Of a stretch of 64,000 bases of DNA, positions 43,797-51,614 are shown piece after piece. Under the pieces are notes generated by a model. It ran no database searches. It was not told the DNA's origin and saw nothing but the letters and a program-made list of their open reading frames with translations. Source of the stretch: JAHEDH01 sp963745865 (GTDB lineage Bacteria > Actinomycetota > Acidimicrobiia > Spongiisociales > ZC4RG35); assembly GCA_963745865.1 (NCBI GenBank), contig CAVUYZ010000003.1, positions 372,001-436,000 on the forward strand. Reading direction: 5' to 3'. A program made the translations under genes and the position numbers. The number at the start of each line of letters is the position of its first letter. Within the stretch, counting starts at the first letter, position 1.

Positions 43797-44908
43797 GGGG
43801 TCAGCGGGGAGAGCCGCGCCATGATTCCCGTCCAGGTCCGGTCGTGCACGTCGAGGAAGTCGAAATGGCCGGCACCGTGCGTCTCGAGCAGCGTGGCGTC
43901 GTGCTCGGCGGCGTAGGCGTGTGCGTGCTCCACGGGAACGCGGTCGTCGTCGGTGCCGTGGGCGACGATCGCCGTGAACCGGGGCGTGTGTTCCAGCGGT
44001 GACGCGAGCAGTGGGTCGGCCCCGGCGAGGTACTCGCCAGCTGCCCCGTTCCCGATCCCAGACTCGACGGCGGCGACCATGTCGTTGATGCCGCCCATCG
44101 ACACGGCTGTCACCGACGCAGCCGTCTCGATTCGCCCCGCTGCCTCGAGGGCCAGTTGGCCACCCGCAGAGTGGCCGATCACGACGATCTCACTGGGTTC
44201 GTCCGGAAGGTGGGAGATGGCAGCGGCGATCGCAGCGTCGACGTCGGCGCGGGTGTGTGGCCACCCTCCACCGTTCCCGATCCGCCGGTACTCGATGTTG
44301 GCAACGGTGTATCCGCGATCGACCATGTCGACTGCGTTCAGATCCAGCGTGTCGAAGGCCCACATGTGTCGCCAGAAACCGCCGTGGACCAGGACCGCCA
44401 GCCGCGTCGATCCGGGGCGCGGGCGCATCTCGATGAACTGTTCTGGATGTTCGCCGTATCTGATCCTCTCGGCCGGCCCCGCCTCACGTGCTGCCAGGTG
44501 GCGCAGTGCCCACCGGTAACCGTCGATACCGCGCCCATAGATCTGATGGACACAGGCGGGGGCGATGACCGAATGGGCGCGCCAGGGCTCGCGTTCCTTG
44601 ACGTTGGAGATGTGAATCTCGACGGTTGGTATGTCGACGGACACGATCGCATCGTGGAGTGCATACGACGTGTGCGTGTATGCCCCGGGATTGAACACGA
44701 TCGCGTCTGCCTCGCCTCGCGCGGCGTGAATGCGATCGATCAGCGAGCCCTCGCTGTTCGATTGGAAGTTCTCGGTGGTCATCGAGAGATCCGCAGCCCA
44801 GTCCGACACCATGGTCTCGAGCTCTGGGAGGGTCGTGGTGCCGTATGTCTCGGGCTCCCGGGTGCCCAGGAGGTTGAGGTTGGGACCGTTGATCAGCAAG
44901 ACTCGCAT
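43793..44908 (-). CDS. aroQ: type II 3-dehydroquinate dehydratase fused to an alpha/beta hydrolase
   Basis: 371-residue two-domain protein. Residues 1-140 are a complete type II dehydroquinase (shikimate pathway): NGPNLNLLGTREPETYG with the catalytic Arg and Tyr, QSNSEGSLIDRIH, FNPGAYTHTSYALHDAI, VEIHISNVKEREPWR and Arg110/His112. Residues from about 145 form an alpha/beta hydrolase of the BD-FAE/kynurenine-formamidase-like group: oxyanion motif HGGFW at 175-179, nucleophile Ser247 in GHSAGG, Asp near 320-322 in HGTDDDRVP and His348 in GAGHFDF. There is no frame break or stop between the domains. Normal AroQ is about 145 residues. The gene sits 20 bases after the lipoate-ligase-like gene. Confidence 0.9.
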   Translation of the reverse strand: MRVLLINGPNLNLLGTREPETYGTTTLPELETMVSDWAADLSMTTENFQSNSEGSLIDRIHAARGEADAIVFNPGAYTHTSYALHDAIVSVDIPTVEIHISNVKEREPWRAHSVIAPACVHQIYGRGIDGYRWALRHLAAREAGPAERIRYGEHPEQFIEMRPRPGSTRLAVLVHGGFWRHMWAFDTLDLNAVDMVDRGYTVANIEYRRIGNGGGWPHTRADVDAAIAAAISHLPDEPSEIVVIGHSAGGQLALEAAGRIETAASVTAVSMGGINDMVAAVESGIGNGAAGEYLAGADPLLASPLEHTPRFTAIVAHGTDDDRVPVEHAHAYAAEHDATLLETHGAGHFDFLDVHDRTWTGIMARLSPLTP

Positions 44909-44928
44909 GAGGCGATCGTATCGGCGGA

Positions 44929-45690
44929 TCAGCCTGGTTCGGGGTTGGAGATGTGGACTGCGGCCAGGCGGCGCCCCTCATCGATGATCCCTGCTGGGAT
45001 CTCAGACAGGTGGAGATCGAGGTCCGACGCGAACCGATCGAGAAGGGCCTGTTGGACGTGATCGAGGGTCACATCCGGCAGGAAGTCGTCGAGGGCGCCG
45101 GCGGTGCTTGGCGTCCACTCGAGACCCAGCTCCCGATACACGGGAACGAGGACATCGCGAATCCGTCGTCCGTCGGTGACGCTCACGACGCCGCCGACAT
45201 GGGCGGCACCCCTGACGAGACGTTGTCCGACGCCCATGATCTTGACCCGATGGTCGACGTGCACCGAGTAGGCGCCCGGGCAGTATTCGCCCTCGAGCTC
45301 TCCCATGGCCGCCGGGGCTCCGAGCGAGGTGAGAGCGTCGACGACGATTCCGGCGATCGTCTCGAAGCGTTCCACCACCGCTGCTCTCGGATCCGGGGTC
45401 GGTATGGCCCACGAGAAGGCCAGGGTGCCCGGGTGGAAGACAGCGGCTCGACCTCCGGCCAGACGCTCGATGGGGATGAAACCGGCAGCTCTCGCGACCT
45501 CGACGGCTGCGGCGTATCCGGGCGTGACGGTGTCGTGGCGGCCGAAGGCGAGCAGGTCGCCGGTTCGGTGGATGCGAACCGTTTCGGGCAGCGTCCCCGC
45601 GCCCACCGCAGTAACGATCGCATGGGCGATACCGGTGTCGTGGCCGGGGTCTTCGGGAAAGGCGCTCGTGTGGAGAGTGACGGGTCGCAC
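44929..45690 (-). CDS. lipoate-protein ligase A-like (BPL/LPL domain) protein
   Basis: 253-residue protein of the biotin/lipoate ligase fold. The motif IERLAGGRAAVFHPGTLAFS corresponds to the RRxxGGGxVYHxxG signature of lipoyl ligases and octanoyltransferases, with the first Gly reduced to Ala-Gly-Gly. GELEGEYCPGAYSVHVDHRV then KIMGVGQRLVRGAAHVGG fits the GxNDI-K segment with its catalytic Lys. It may ligate lipoate or transfer octanoyl groups (LipM-like), and its exact role is open. TATGAT lies eight bases before the GTG start. First gene of a run with the AroQ fusion and yhhN. Confidence 0.8.
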   Translation of the reverse strand: MRPVTLHTSAFPEDPGHDTGIAHAIVTAVGAGTLPETVRIHRTGDLLAFGRHDTVTPGYAAAVEVARAAGFIPIERLAGGRAAVFHPGTLAFSWAIPTPDPRAAVVERFETIAGIVVDALTSLGAPAAMGELEGEYCPGAYSVHVDHRVKIMGVGQRLVRGAAHVGGVVSVTDGRRIRDVLVPVYRELGLEWTPSTAGALDDFLPDVTLDHVQQALLDRFASDLDLHLSEIPAGIIDEGRRLAAVHISNPEPG

Positions 45691-45698
45691 GGGCGGCG

Positions 45699-45704
45699 AT
45701 CATA
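45699..45704 (-). promoter_or_regulatory. -10 box of the lipoate-ligase-like operon
   Basis: TATGAT on the minus strand ends eight bases before the GTG at 45690; one mismatch from the TATAAT consensus. Confidence 0.5.
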
Positions 45705-45838
45705 TTGCGTGGCGGCGGGTATCGGGACACTCCTGGTCGGGAGCGGTTCCATCTCGCGTGGCGGGCACCGCTGGGCGGCTACCGTTTCGTGTGGCTCGTC
45801 GTGGGAATATCGCCGGGTCCGTCCGGGTTCGGCATCAG

Positions 45839-45854
45839 TTGTAATCTTGTAATC
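45839..45854 (+). repeat. tandem TTGTAATC direct repeat upstream of the ABC gene
   Basis: TTGTAATC occurs twice without spacing, about 50 bases upstream of the ABC exporter's Shine-Dalgarno, in an AT-richer island of this GC-rich region. It could be part of a promoter or an operator. Nothing else was found in the 45705-45890 gap. Confidence 0.4.
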
Positions 45855-45901
45855 ACGCAACAGCCCACTCGCCCGACCGTGGCACATCCAGAGGAGTCAT
45901 C

Positions 45902-47806
45902 ATTTTTCACAGCGGAGGCTGGTACAGCTATCTGAAGTACGACGAGGACCAGGATCGCCCGTCGATAGACCGGACGCTGCTCGCCCGGGTCTGGTCGTAC
46001 GGCCGTCCCTACCGGGGGTCGTTGGTCGGCGTGCTCATCACGGTCCTCATCATCTCGAGCCTGAGTGTCGTGCCGCCGATCATCACACGCCTGATCGTCG
46101 ACGAAGCCATTCCGAACAAGGACATCAGGCAGCTGACCATGCTCGGACTGGCGATGGTGGCGGTTCCCCTGGTCAACTCGCTTGTCGGCATCGCCCAGCG
46201 CTGGTGGTCGTCCAAGGCCGGTGAAGGCATCATCTTCGACCTGCGGAGGGAGCTGTACGAGCATCTCCAGCGGATGTCGCTCGCCTTCTTCACATCGACC
46301 AAGACCGGGGAGCTCATCTCGCGCCTCAACAACGACGTGGTTGGTGCCCAACAGGCGATCACCGGGACCTTCGTCTCGATCCTCTCCAATGCCGTGTCGG
46401 TGGTGGCGATCCTGATCGTCATGGTCCAGTCGTCGCTGTTGCTGACCGCGCTGGCCGTCGCGGCCCTCCCACTCTTCGTGATTCCCGCTCGGCGGGTCGG
46501 GAAGATCCTGAGGCGGATCACCGAACAACAGATGGAGCACAACGCGTCGATGTCGTCGATCCTCCAGGAGACGTTCAACGTCAGCGGAGCGCTCCTCGTG
46601 AAACTCTTCAACCGCTCGTCGCTCGAGTCCGAGAAGTTCGGTGTCGAGGCCGGTCAGGTCCGGGACCTCGGGATCCGGCGGGCGATGGTGGGTCGCTGGT
46701 TCTTCGCGGCATTGGGCCTGGTCAGCGCCGTCGGTACCGCCGCCGTGTTCTGGGTCGGTGGATACCTGGCGATCAACGATCAAGTCAGCATCGGTGTCCT
46801 CGTGATGTTCGCCGCGCTCCTCACCCAGCTCTACGGCCCGCTGTCGGCGATCTCCAACTCGCGCGTCGAGTTCGCGACCTCGTTGGTGTCGTTCGAGCGT
46901 GTCTTCGAGATCCTCGATCTCGGGGTCGATCTTCCGGAAGATTCCGATGCAACCGACCTCGACGAGGTGGCCGGTCGGATCGAGTTCGACGGCGTCTACT
47001 TCTCGTACGTGTCGGATCGCCCCGTCGGGCTCGAAGGCGTGAAGCGGTTCAACCCATTCGGTCGGGGCAAATCCGATGACGGTGTTGGCCAGGTCACCAC
47101 GGCGTCCACCCGGGAGTGGGCACTGGAAGGCGTCTCGTTCACGGTCGAGCCCGGCCAGCTCGTCGCACTCGTGGGACCGAGCGGCGCCGGGAAGACCACG
47201 ATCAGTTATCTGCTTCCGCGTCTCTACGACGTCAATCGGGGGGCTGTGAAGATCGACGGTCGCGACGTGCGCGGGATCACGCTCGGGTCGCTCGCCGATG
47301 CCATCGGCGTCGTCACGCAGGAGACCTATCTGTTTCATGACACGATCGCTGCGAATCTGAGATATGCCCGCCCGGACGCGACCGAAGATGACATGCGGGC
47401 CGCCGCCGAAGCGGCCAACATCGCCGACTTCATCGAGTCGCTGACGGACGGGTACGACACAATCGTCGGTGAACGCGGCTACCGGCTGTCGGGCGGAGAG
47501 AAGCAACGCATCGCCATCGCCCGGGTGATTCTCAAAGACCCTGAGATTCTGGTCCTGGACGAGGCGACATCGCATCTGGACACACGGAGCGAGGCACTCA
47601 TTCAAGATGCACTCGAACGCCTCATGGTCGATCGCACCTCCGTGGTGATCGCCCATCGTCTCTCGACCGTGAAGGCCGCTGACAAGATTCTGGTGATCGA
47701 TGACGGTCGACTCGTCGAACAGGGAACTCACGCGGAGTTGCTCGAGCGCGGCGGCCTCTATCGAACGCTGCACGACACCCAATTCCGCGAACGGGCTCGA
47801 TCTTGA
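45902..47806 (+). CDS. ABC exporter with probable ATT start
   Basis: 634-residue ABC half-transporter. Six membrane helices (VGVLITVLIISSLSVVPPII and others) precede an ATPase with Walker A VGPSGAGKTTISYLL, Q-loop VVTQETYLFHDT, signature RLSGGEKQRIAIARVIL, Walker B ILVLDEATSHLD and switch VIAHRLSTV. All sites look competent, so it may work as a homodimer. The first in-frame TTG (46022) would cut off HSGGWYSYLKYDEDQDRPS, an N-terminus I associate with this subfamily. GAGGAG (45891-45896) lies five bases before ATT 45902, which I take as the start; ATC 45899 is the alternative. A sequence error hiding an ATG is possible. Confidence 0.82.
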   Translation: MFHSGGWYSYLKYDEDQDRPSIDRTLLARVWSYGRPYRGSLVGVLITVLIISSLSVVPPIITRLIVDEAIPNKDIRQLTMLGLAMVAVPLVNSLVGIAQRWWSSKAGEGIIFDLRRELYEHLQRMSLAFFTSTKTGELISRLNNDVVGAQQAITGTFVSILSNAVSVVAILIVMVQSSLLLTALAVAALPLFVIPARRVGKILRRITEQQMEHNASMSSILQETFNVSGALLVKLFNRSSLESEKFGVEAGQVRDLGIRRAMVGRWFFAALGLVSAVGTAAVFWVGGYLAINDQVSIGVLVMFAALLTQLYGPLSAISNSRVEFATSLVSFERVFEILDLGVDLPEDSDATDLDEVAGRIEFDGVYFSYVSDRPVGLEGVKRFNPFGRGKSDDGVGQVTTASTREWALEGVSFTVEPGQLVALVGPSGAGKTTISYLLPRLYDVNRGAVKIDGRDVRGITLGSLADAIGVVTQETYLFHDTIAANLRYARPDATEDDMRAAAEAANIADFIESLTDGYDTIVGERGYRLSGGEKQRIAIARVILKDPEILVLDEATSHLDTRSEALIQDALERLMVDRTSVVIAHRLSTVKAADKILVIDDGRLVEQGTHAELLERGGLYRTLHDTQFRERARS

Positions 47807-48726
47807 CCGTCGGAAGGGCCGACGTCATCGCCGCGGCGGACCGCATCAGCGGACGGGTCCGTCGCACACCGGTCATGCAGGTCGAGGTTGGGGGTCACCG
47901 GGTCGTCCTCAAACTCGAGTTGCTCCAGCACACGGGTTCGTTCAAGCCCCGTGGCGCCTTCAATCGGATGATCGGAGCCGCGGCGATACCCGACTCGGGT
48001 GTCATCGCTGCTTCAGGTGGGAATCACGGCGTGGCCGTAGCGTTCGCTGCGGCAGAGTTGGGGATTCCCGCCGAGATCTTCATCCCCGAGGTCTCCCCGG
48101 CAATCAAAGTGGAGGCGATCCGGCAGCACGGGGCCACGGCTCGTGTCGGAGGCGCACTGTATGAGGACGCGCTGGTCGCCTCGAGAGCGCACGCTGCGGA
48201 GACCGGGGCACTCCAGGTGCATGCGTACGATCACGAACTCACGGTTGCCGGCCAGGGCACGATGGCGTTCGAGGTGTCCGAGCAGGTTCCCGATGCCACC
48301 GAGGTGCTGATCGCGGTTGGGGGAGGGGGCCTGGTGTCGGGCGCCGTTGCCTGGTTCGAGGATCGTCTGCGAGTGGTGGCGGTCGAACCCACCACCAGCC
48401 GGGCGTACGCCGCCGCACTCGATGCGGAAGTCCCGGTCGAGGTCGATGTCTCCGGTATTGCATCCGACAGCCTCGGTGCCGCGTCGATCGGAGCGGTCCC
48501 GTGGAGTGTGCTCGATCGGCATCGACCCGAGTCCCTGACGGTGTCGGACGAGGCGATCGCGGCTGCTCAGCACTGGCTGTGGCAGCGGATGCGGCTCGTT
48601 GTGGAACCCGGCGGCGCCACTGCATTTGCAGCAGTGCTGTCCGGTGCGCACACGCCGCGACCCGACGGGACGACCGTGATCGTGGTGTGCGGAGCCAACA
48701 CCGACCCGACGTCCGTCACCGGATGA
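47803..48726 (+). CDS. threonine/serine dehydratase-like PLP enzyme
   Basis: 307-residue fold-type II PLP enzyme resembling catabolic threonine dehydratase and serine racemase. The PLP lysine is in HTGSFKPRGAFNRM. ASGGNHGVAVAFAAAELGIP binds the substrate, VLIAVGGGGLVSG is the phosphate loop, and VVCGANTDPTSV closes the active site. It lacks the regulatory ACT domain of biosynthetic IlvA. The TTG start overlaps the ABC gene stop (TTGA), indicating coupled translation. Reaction: deamination of threonine or serine, inferred from the family. Confidence 0.87.
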   Translation: MTVGRADVIAAADRISGRVRRTPVMQVEVGGHRVVLKLELLQHTGSFKPRGAFNRMIGAAAIPDSGVIAASGGNHGVAVAFAAAELGIPAEIFIPEVSPAIKVEAIRQHGATARVGGALYEDALVASRAHAAETGALQVHAYDHELTVAGQGTMAFEVSEQVPDATEVLIAVGGGGLVSGAVAWFEDRLRVVAVEPTTSRAYAAALDAEVPVEVDVSGIASDSLGAASIGAVPWSVLDRHRPESLTVSDEAIAAAQHWLWQRMRLVVEPGGATAFAAVLSGAHTPRPDGTTVIVVCGANTDPTSVTG

Positions 48727-49108
48727 GGTTCTCCGCCACCAGTGGGTTGTCCGGGGACAGCAACAGAACCTCGCCATCGTGGCTGAACCACAGCCCCTGA
48801 GAGCCCTCGATCCATCGATTCGGAGGAAAGGCTGTCATACGATCCATCGCCCGGCGACCCGGCGAGTAGACCAGCACCGCTTCCCCGTGGGTGCGGACCG
48901 AGGCCAGCGCACCGACCAGATCGAAATCGCCGAACAACATCGCCATCGCCTGGGCTCCGTCGATGATCTCGCCGGATTCAGACCACATACTCGGCCCGCC
49001 GGCCGGGCATACCGACAACGCGATATCACGCCATGTGAACACCTCGTGGATGCAGGACGCGGGATCGGGTTCGCTGGTGACTGTGGGGAAGACCAGAACG
49101 TTGCTCAT
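48716..49108 (-). CDS. hypothetical protein
   Basis: 130-residue protein that I do not recognise. It begins MSNVLVFPTVTSEPDPASCI and contains FTWRDIALSVCPAGGPSMWS, AQAMAMLFGDFDLVGALASV and IEGSQGLWFSHDGEVLLLSP; probably a small cytosolic alpha/beta protein. ATG 49108 is chosen because TACGTT ends six bases upstream and the longer frame to 49357 is low-complexity. The 3' end overlaps the dehydratase gene by 11 bases (convergent). Confidence 0.6.
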   Translation of the reverse strand: MSNVLVFPTVTSEPDPASCIHEVFTWRDIALSVCPAGGPSMWSESGEIIDGAQAMAMLFGDFDLVGALASVRTHGEAVLVYSPGRRAMDRMTAFPPNRWIEGSQGLWFSHDGEVLLLSPDNPLVAENLIR

Positions 49109-49114
49109 ACGGTC

Positions 49115-49120
49115 AACGTA
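49115..49120 (-). promoter_or_regulatory. -10 box of the hypothetical gene (leaderless type)
   Basis: TACGTT on the minus strand ends six bases before ATG 49108; no Shine-Dalgarno. Confidence 0.45.
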
Positions 49121-49230
49121 TCCGGTCCCTATGACAGGAATGACGCAGGTAGTGCTCCGTCTCGTGTGCGGGTCGGGACAACTTGCGTCCGACACCGCAG
49201 CATCATCAAGACAACCGATAGGGGCGGTCG

Positions 49231-49656
49231 GTGTGGCAGGATCGACGGATGCGATATGTGATGATCGGGTTCGTGGTGCTGGTCGCGGCGTGCGACGGAG
49301 CAGCCGGTCGTGCGCCGACGACGGTGGATGCGGGGTCGACCGTCCCGGTCGATTCACGTGCGGGGTGCGCCGATGTCGTGGGAGTCGACGTGTCCGGCGA
49401 CGGTCCGTACGCGTTTTCGGTCACTGTCGCTTCCGCAGACACCGGGTGGGACAAGTACGCCGACGAATGGCGGGTCGAGGACCCGACCGGGGCGGTGCTC
49501 GCAACCCGTGAGCTGACGCACCCCCATGTCGATGAACAGCCGTTCACCCGGACCCTGTCAGGGGTGAAGATCGCCGGGAATCGAACGGTGATCGTTTCGG
49601 CCCGGGACTCGGTGGAGGGCTACTGCGGGGAGACCGTGGAGGTTGCGGTTGGCTAG
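49231..49656 (+). CDS. small putative lipoprotein
   Basis: 141-residue exported protein of unknown function. The signal MRYVMIGFVVLVAAC ends in a lipobox-like VAAC, followed by a short linker and a beta-rich domain (YAFSVTVASADTGWDKYADE, THPHVDEQPFTRTLSGVKI, one Cys pair possible with GYCGETVEV). GTG 49231 lies six bases after TAGGGG, a weak leaderless layout; ATG 49249 right at the signal peptide is an equally good start. The stop overlaps that of the convergent UspA-like gene. Confidence 0.6.
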   Translation: MWQDRRMRYVMIGFVVLVAACDGAAGRAPTTVDAGSTVPVDSRAGCADVVGVDVSGDGPYAFSVTVASADTGWDKYADEWRVEDPTGAVLATRELTHPHVDEQPFTRTLSGVKIAGNRTVIVSARDSVEGYCGETVEVAVG

Positions 49657-50162
49657 AGCTGTGCGGCTTCGTTCTCGCTCGTGTCGTCGGTGCGTGCACC
49701 TGGAACCAGGACGAGCGGGCAGTGGACGCGCTCCATGACTCGAGCCGACACCGACGTCCACGCCTGTTCGGTGAAGAGTCTCCGGGTGGCACCCATGATG
49801 ATCATCTCCGCATGGATGTCGAGCGCCGTCCGGATGATGGCCTCCACGGGGTCGGCACCCTCCACGAATGTGATGGAAGGCTCCACGTCGATCGCCCTCA
49901 GCGCCGAAACGATCGGCTCGACCGCACGTCTGCCCCGCTCCTCCAGATAGTTCAGAGCTTTCATCTCCGCTGTCTCGGTCTCCCAGCTGCCGGCATCTAG
50001 GAACGAGCGACGCTCGTCCTCGTCCATCGTCTCGAGGAACGTCCGCGGCACTTCGATGACAGTCATGACCGTCACCGATCCGTCGTCGCCGAGCAGCTTC
50101 TCGCACAGCTCGGACACGGCGACCGGGCCGAGAACACCGGTGGTTGCGATCAGAATCTCCAC
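49653..50162 (-). CDS. universal stress protein family protein
   Basis: 169-residue UspA-fold protein. It begins MEILIATTGVLGPVAVSELC, and the nucleotide-binding loop near the C-terminus is IIMGATRRLFTEQAWTSVSA followed by RVMERVHCPLVLVPG, a form of GxxGxxxxxxxGS..V. The usual second glycine cluster is altered (GATRRLFTEQAW), so ATP binding is uncertain. Helix FLETMDEDERRSFLDAGSWE is an insertion. TAGGCT upstream with GTGGAG before the ATG suggests a leadered promoter in the 50163-50242 divergent region. Confidence 0.78.
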   Translation of the reverse strand: MEILIATTGVLGPVAVSELCEKLLGDDGSVTVMTVIEVPRTFLETMDEDERRSFLDAGSWETETAEMKALNYLEERGRRAVEPIVSALRAIDVEPSITFVEGADPVEAIIRTALDIHAEMIIMGATRRLFTEQAWTSVSARVMERVHCPLVLVPGARTDDTSENEAAQL

Positions 50163-50242
50163 GCCGGTCAGCCTAAAGGTTCGGCGAGGTTTGCATCGTC
50201 GGCGCGCCGGTTAGGTTCCAAGGGACGATTCGAGAGGAAACA

Positions 50243-50752
50243 ATGCTCCCCGAACTAGCCGACGAAACGGTGAACAAGGCGACGTGGATGATCCCGAACG
50301 CACTCGCCCTCGTGGGGTCGAGGGCCGGAGATGATCGCAACGCGATGACGACGAGCTGGATCACCCAGCTCTCGATGGAACCCGTTCTCGTGGGGGTGGG
50401 GGTCGACAACTCGGCCGTCACCCACCGCCTGATTTCGGAGGGCCGGTCGTTCACCGTCAATCTGTGGTCGTCCGAGGACACCCGCCCGTTCGTCAAATTC
50501 TCCAAGCCGGCGACGTTCGACGGCGGTGCGCTCAACGGCAGGCCGATCTCCGACGGAATCACAGGCGCACCCATCTTTGACGAGGCAATCGCGTGGATCG
50601 AGTGCGAAGTCAGGCAGGCCCACGACCTTGGCACCCACACCCTGTTCATCGGTGAAGTGGTCGGAGCCGAAGTGAGGGACGGAGATCAGCGAGCCGCGTC
50701 GATGAGCGACACCAGGATGAAGTACGGCGGTGTCAAACGCGGTGGCCACTGA
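50243..50752 (+). CDS. flavin reductase-like FMN-binding split-barrel protein
   Basis: 169-residue member of the flavin reductase-like domain family. Landmarks are NALALVGSRAGDDRNAMTTS followed by WITQLSMEPVLVGVGVDNSA, the FMN-binding strand pair (..NxMTxSW...P.l..v), then FTVNLWSSEDTRPFVKFSKP and AIAWIECEVRQAHDLGTHTL followed by FIGEVVG. Some members reduce flavin for partner monooxygenases; none is adjacent, though the LLM oxidoreductase is elsewhere in the window. GAGAGGAAA precedes the ATG, and TAGGTT lies about 25 bases upstream. Confidence 0.85.
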   Translation: MLPELADETVNKATWMIPNALALVGSRAGDDRNAMTTSWITQLSMEPVLVGVGVDNSAVTHRLISEGRSFTVNLWSSEDTRPFVKFSKPATFDGGALNGRPISDGITGAPIFDEAIAWIECEVRQAHDLGTHTLFIGEVVGAEVRDGDQRAASMSDTRMKYGGVKRGGH

Positions 50753-50798
50753 CGGGACCGCCGTTCCGTAAGCTCCGAACCGACCACAGGAGGATCGC

Positions 50799-51575
50799 GT
50801 GGAGATCGACATCACGGACAAAGTCGCAATCGTCACCGGAGCGAGCCGGGGGATCGGCTGGGCTACGGCCAAGGCGTTCGCCGAGAGCGGTGCGGCTGGT
50901 GTCGTCATCACCGCGCGCAAGCCTGACTCGATCGAGACGGCCGCGACCGCTCTCACCGAGGCAGGAGTACCGGAAGATCGAATTCTGGCTCTCGCGGCCC
51001 GCGCCGACGAGGACGACGCCGTCCAGATGACGATGGAGAAGACCCTCGAGCGTTTCGGGTCGATCGACATTCTCGTGAACAACGCCGGCACGAACCCCGC
51101 AGGCGGGCCGATCATGACCGTTGACATGGGCGCGATCGACAAGACCTGGGCCGTCAACCAGCGGGCGCCATTGGTGTGGGCCCGGGCTGCGTATGCGGCC
51201 TGGATGCGCGACAACGGCGGGGTGATCGTCAACGTGGCATCGGTCGGTGGCGTGATGCCCGGCCCGGTGATGGGGGCGTACAACGTCTCCAAGGCTGCGC
51301 TGATCCATCTCACCCATCAGCTCGCCTTCGAGCTGGCGCCCGGCATCCGGGTGAATGCCGTGGCACCGGGCGTCGTGAAGACCCGATTGTCCGAGATGCT
51401 GTGGTCGGCGGACGAGTCAGCCATGGCGGCAACCCATCCTCTGAACAGGCTCGGAGTGCCAGAGGACGTCGCGGGAGCGATCACCTACCTGTGCTCGGAT
51501 CAGGCCGCGTGGATCACCGGCGTGGTCCTTCCGGTCGACGGGGGCGTGCTCGGAGCGTCTGGCGCTCTCGCCTGA
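50799..51575 (+). CDS. short-chain dehydrogenase/reductase
   Basis: 258-residue classical SDR. The cofactor motif is VTGASRGIGWATAKAFAESG; NNAGTNPAGGP is the NNAG loop; catalytic residues are Ser in VASVGGVMPGP and the YxxxK pair in GAYNVSKAALIHL. It ends with LCSDQAAWITGVVLPVDGGV, typical of FabG-like reductases. Arg after TGAS suggests NADP(H). The GTG start follows AGGAGG (50788-50793). It could reduce a 3-oxoacyl chain or a sugar/steroid alcohol; the substrate is not evident. Confidence 0.9.
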   Translation: MEIDITDKVAIVTGASRGIGWATAKAFAESGAAGVVITARKPDSIETAATALTEAGVPEDRILALAARADEDDAVQMTMEKTLERFGSIDILVNNAGTNPAGGPIMTVDMGAIDKTWAVNQRAPLVWARAAYAAWMRDNGGVIVNVASVGGVMPGPVMGAYNVSKAALIHLTHQLAFELAPGIRVNAVAPGVVKTRLSEMLWSADESAMAATHPLNRLGVPEDVAGAITYLCSDQAAWITGVVLPVDGGVLGASGALA

Positions 51576-51601
51576 AGGTTCGCGCAGACCGACATCGCTG
51601 A

Positions 51602-51607
51602 TAGCGT
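51602..51607 (+). promoter_or_regulatory. -10 box of cofG (leaderless type)
   Basis: TAGCGT ends seven bases before ATG 51615, which favours that start over GTG 51606 lying inside the box. Confidence 0.5.
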
Positions 51608-51614
51608 GTCCCCG

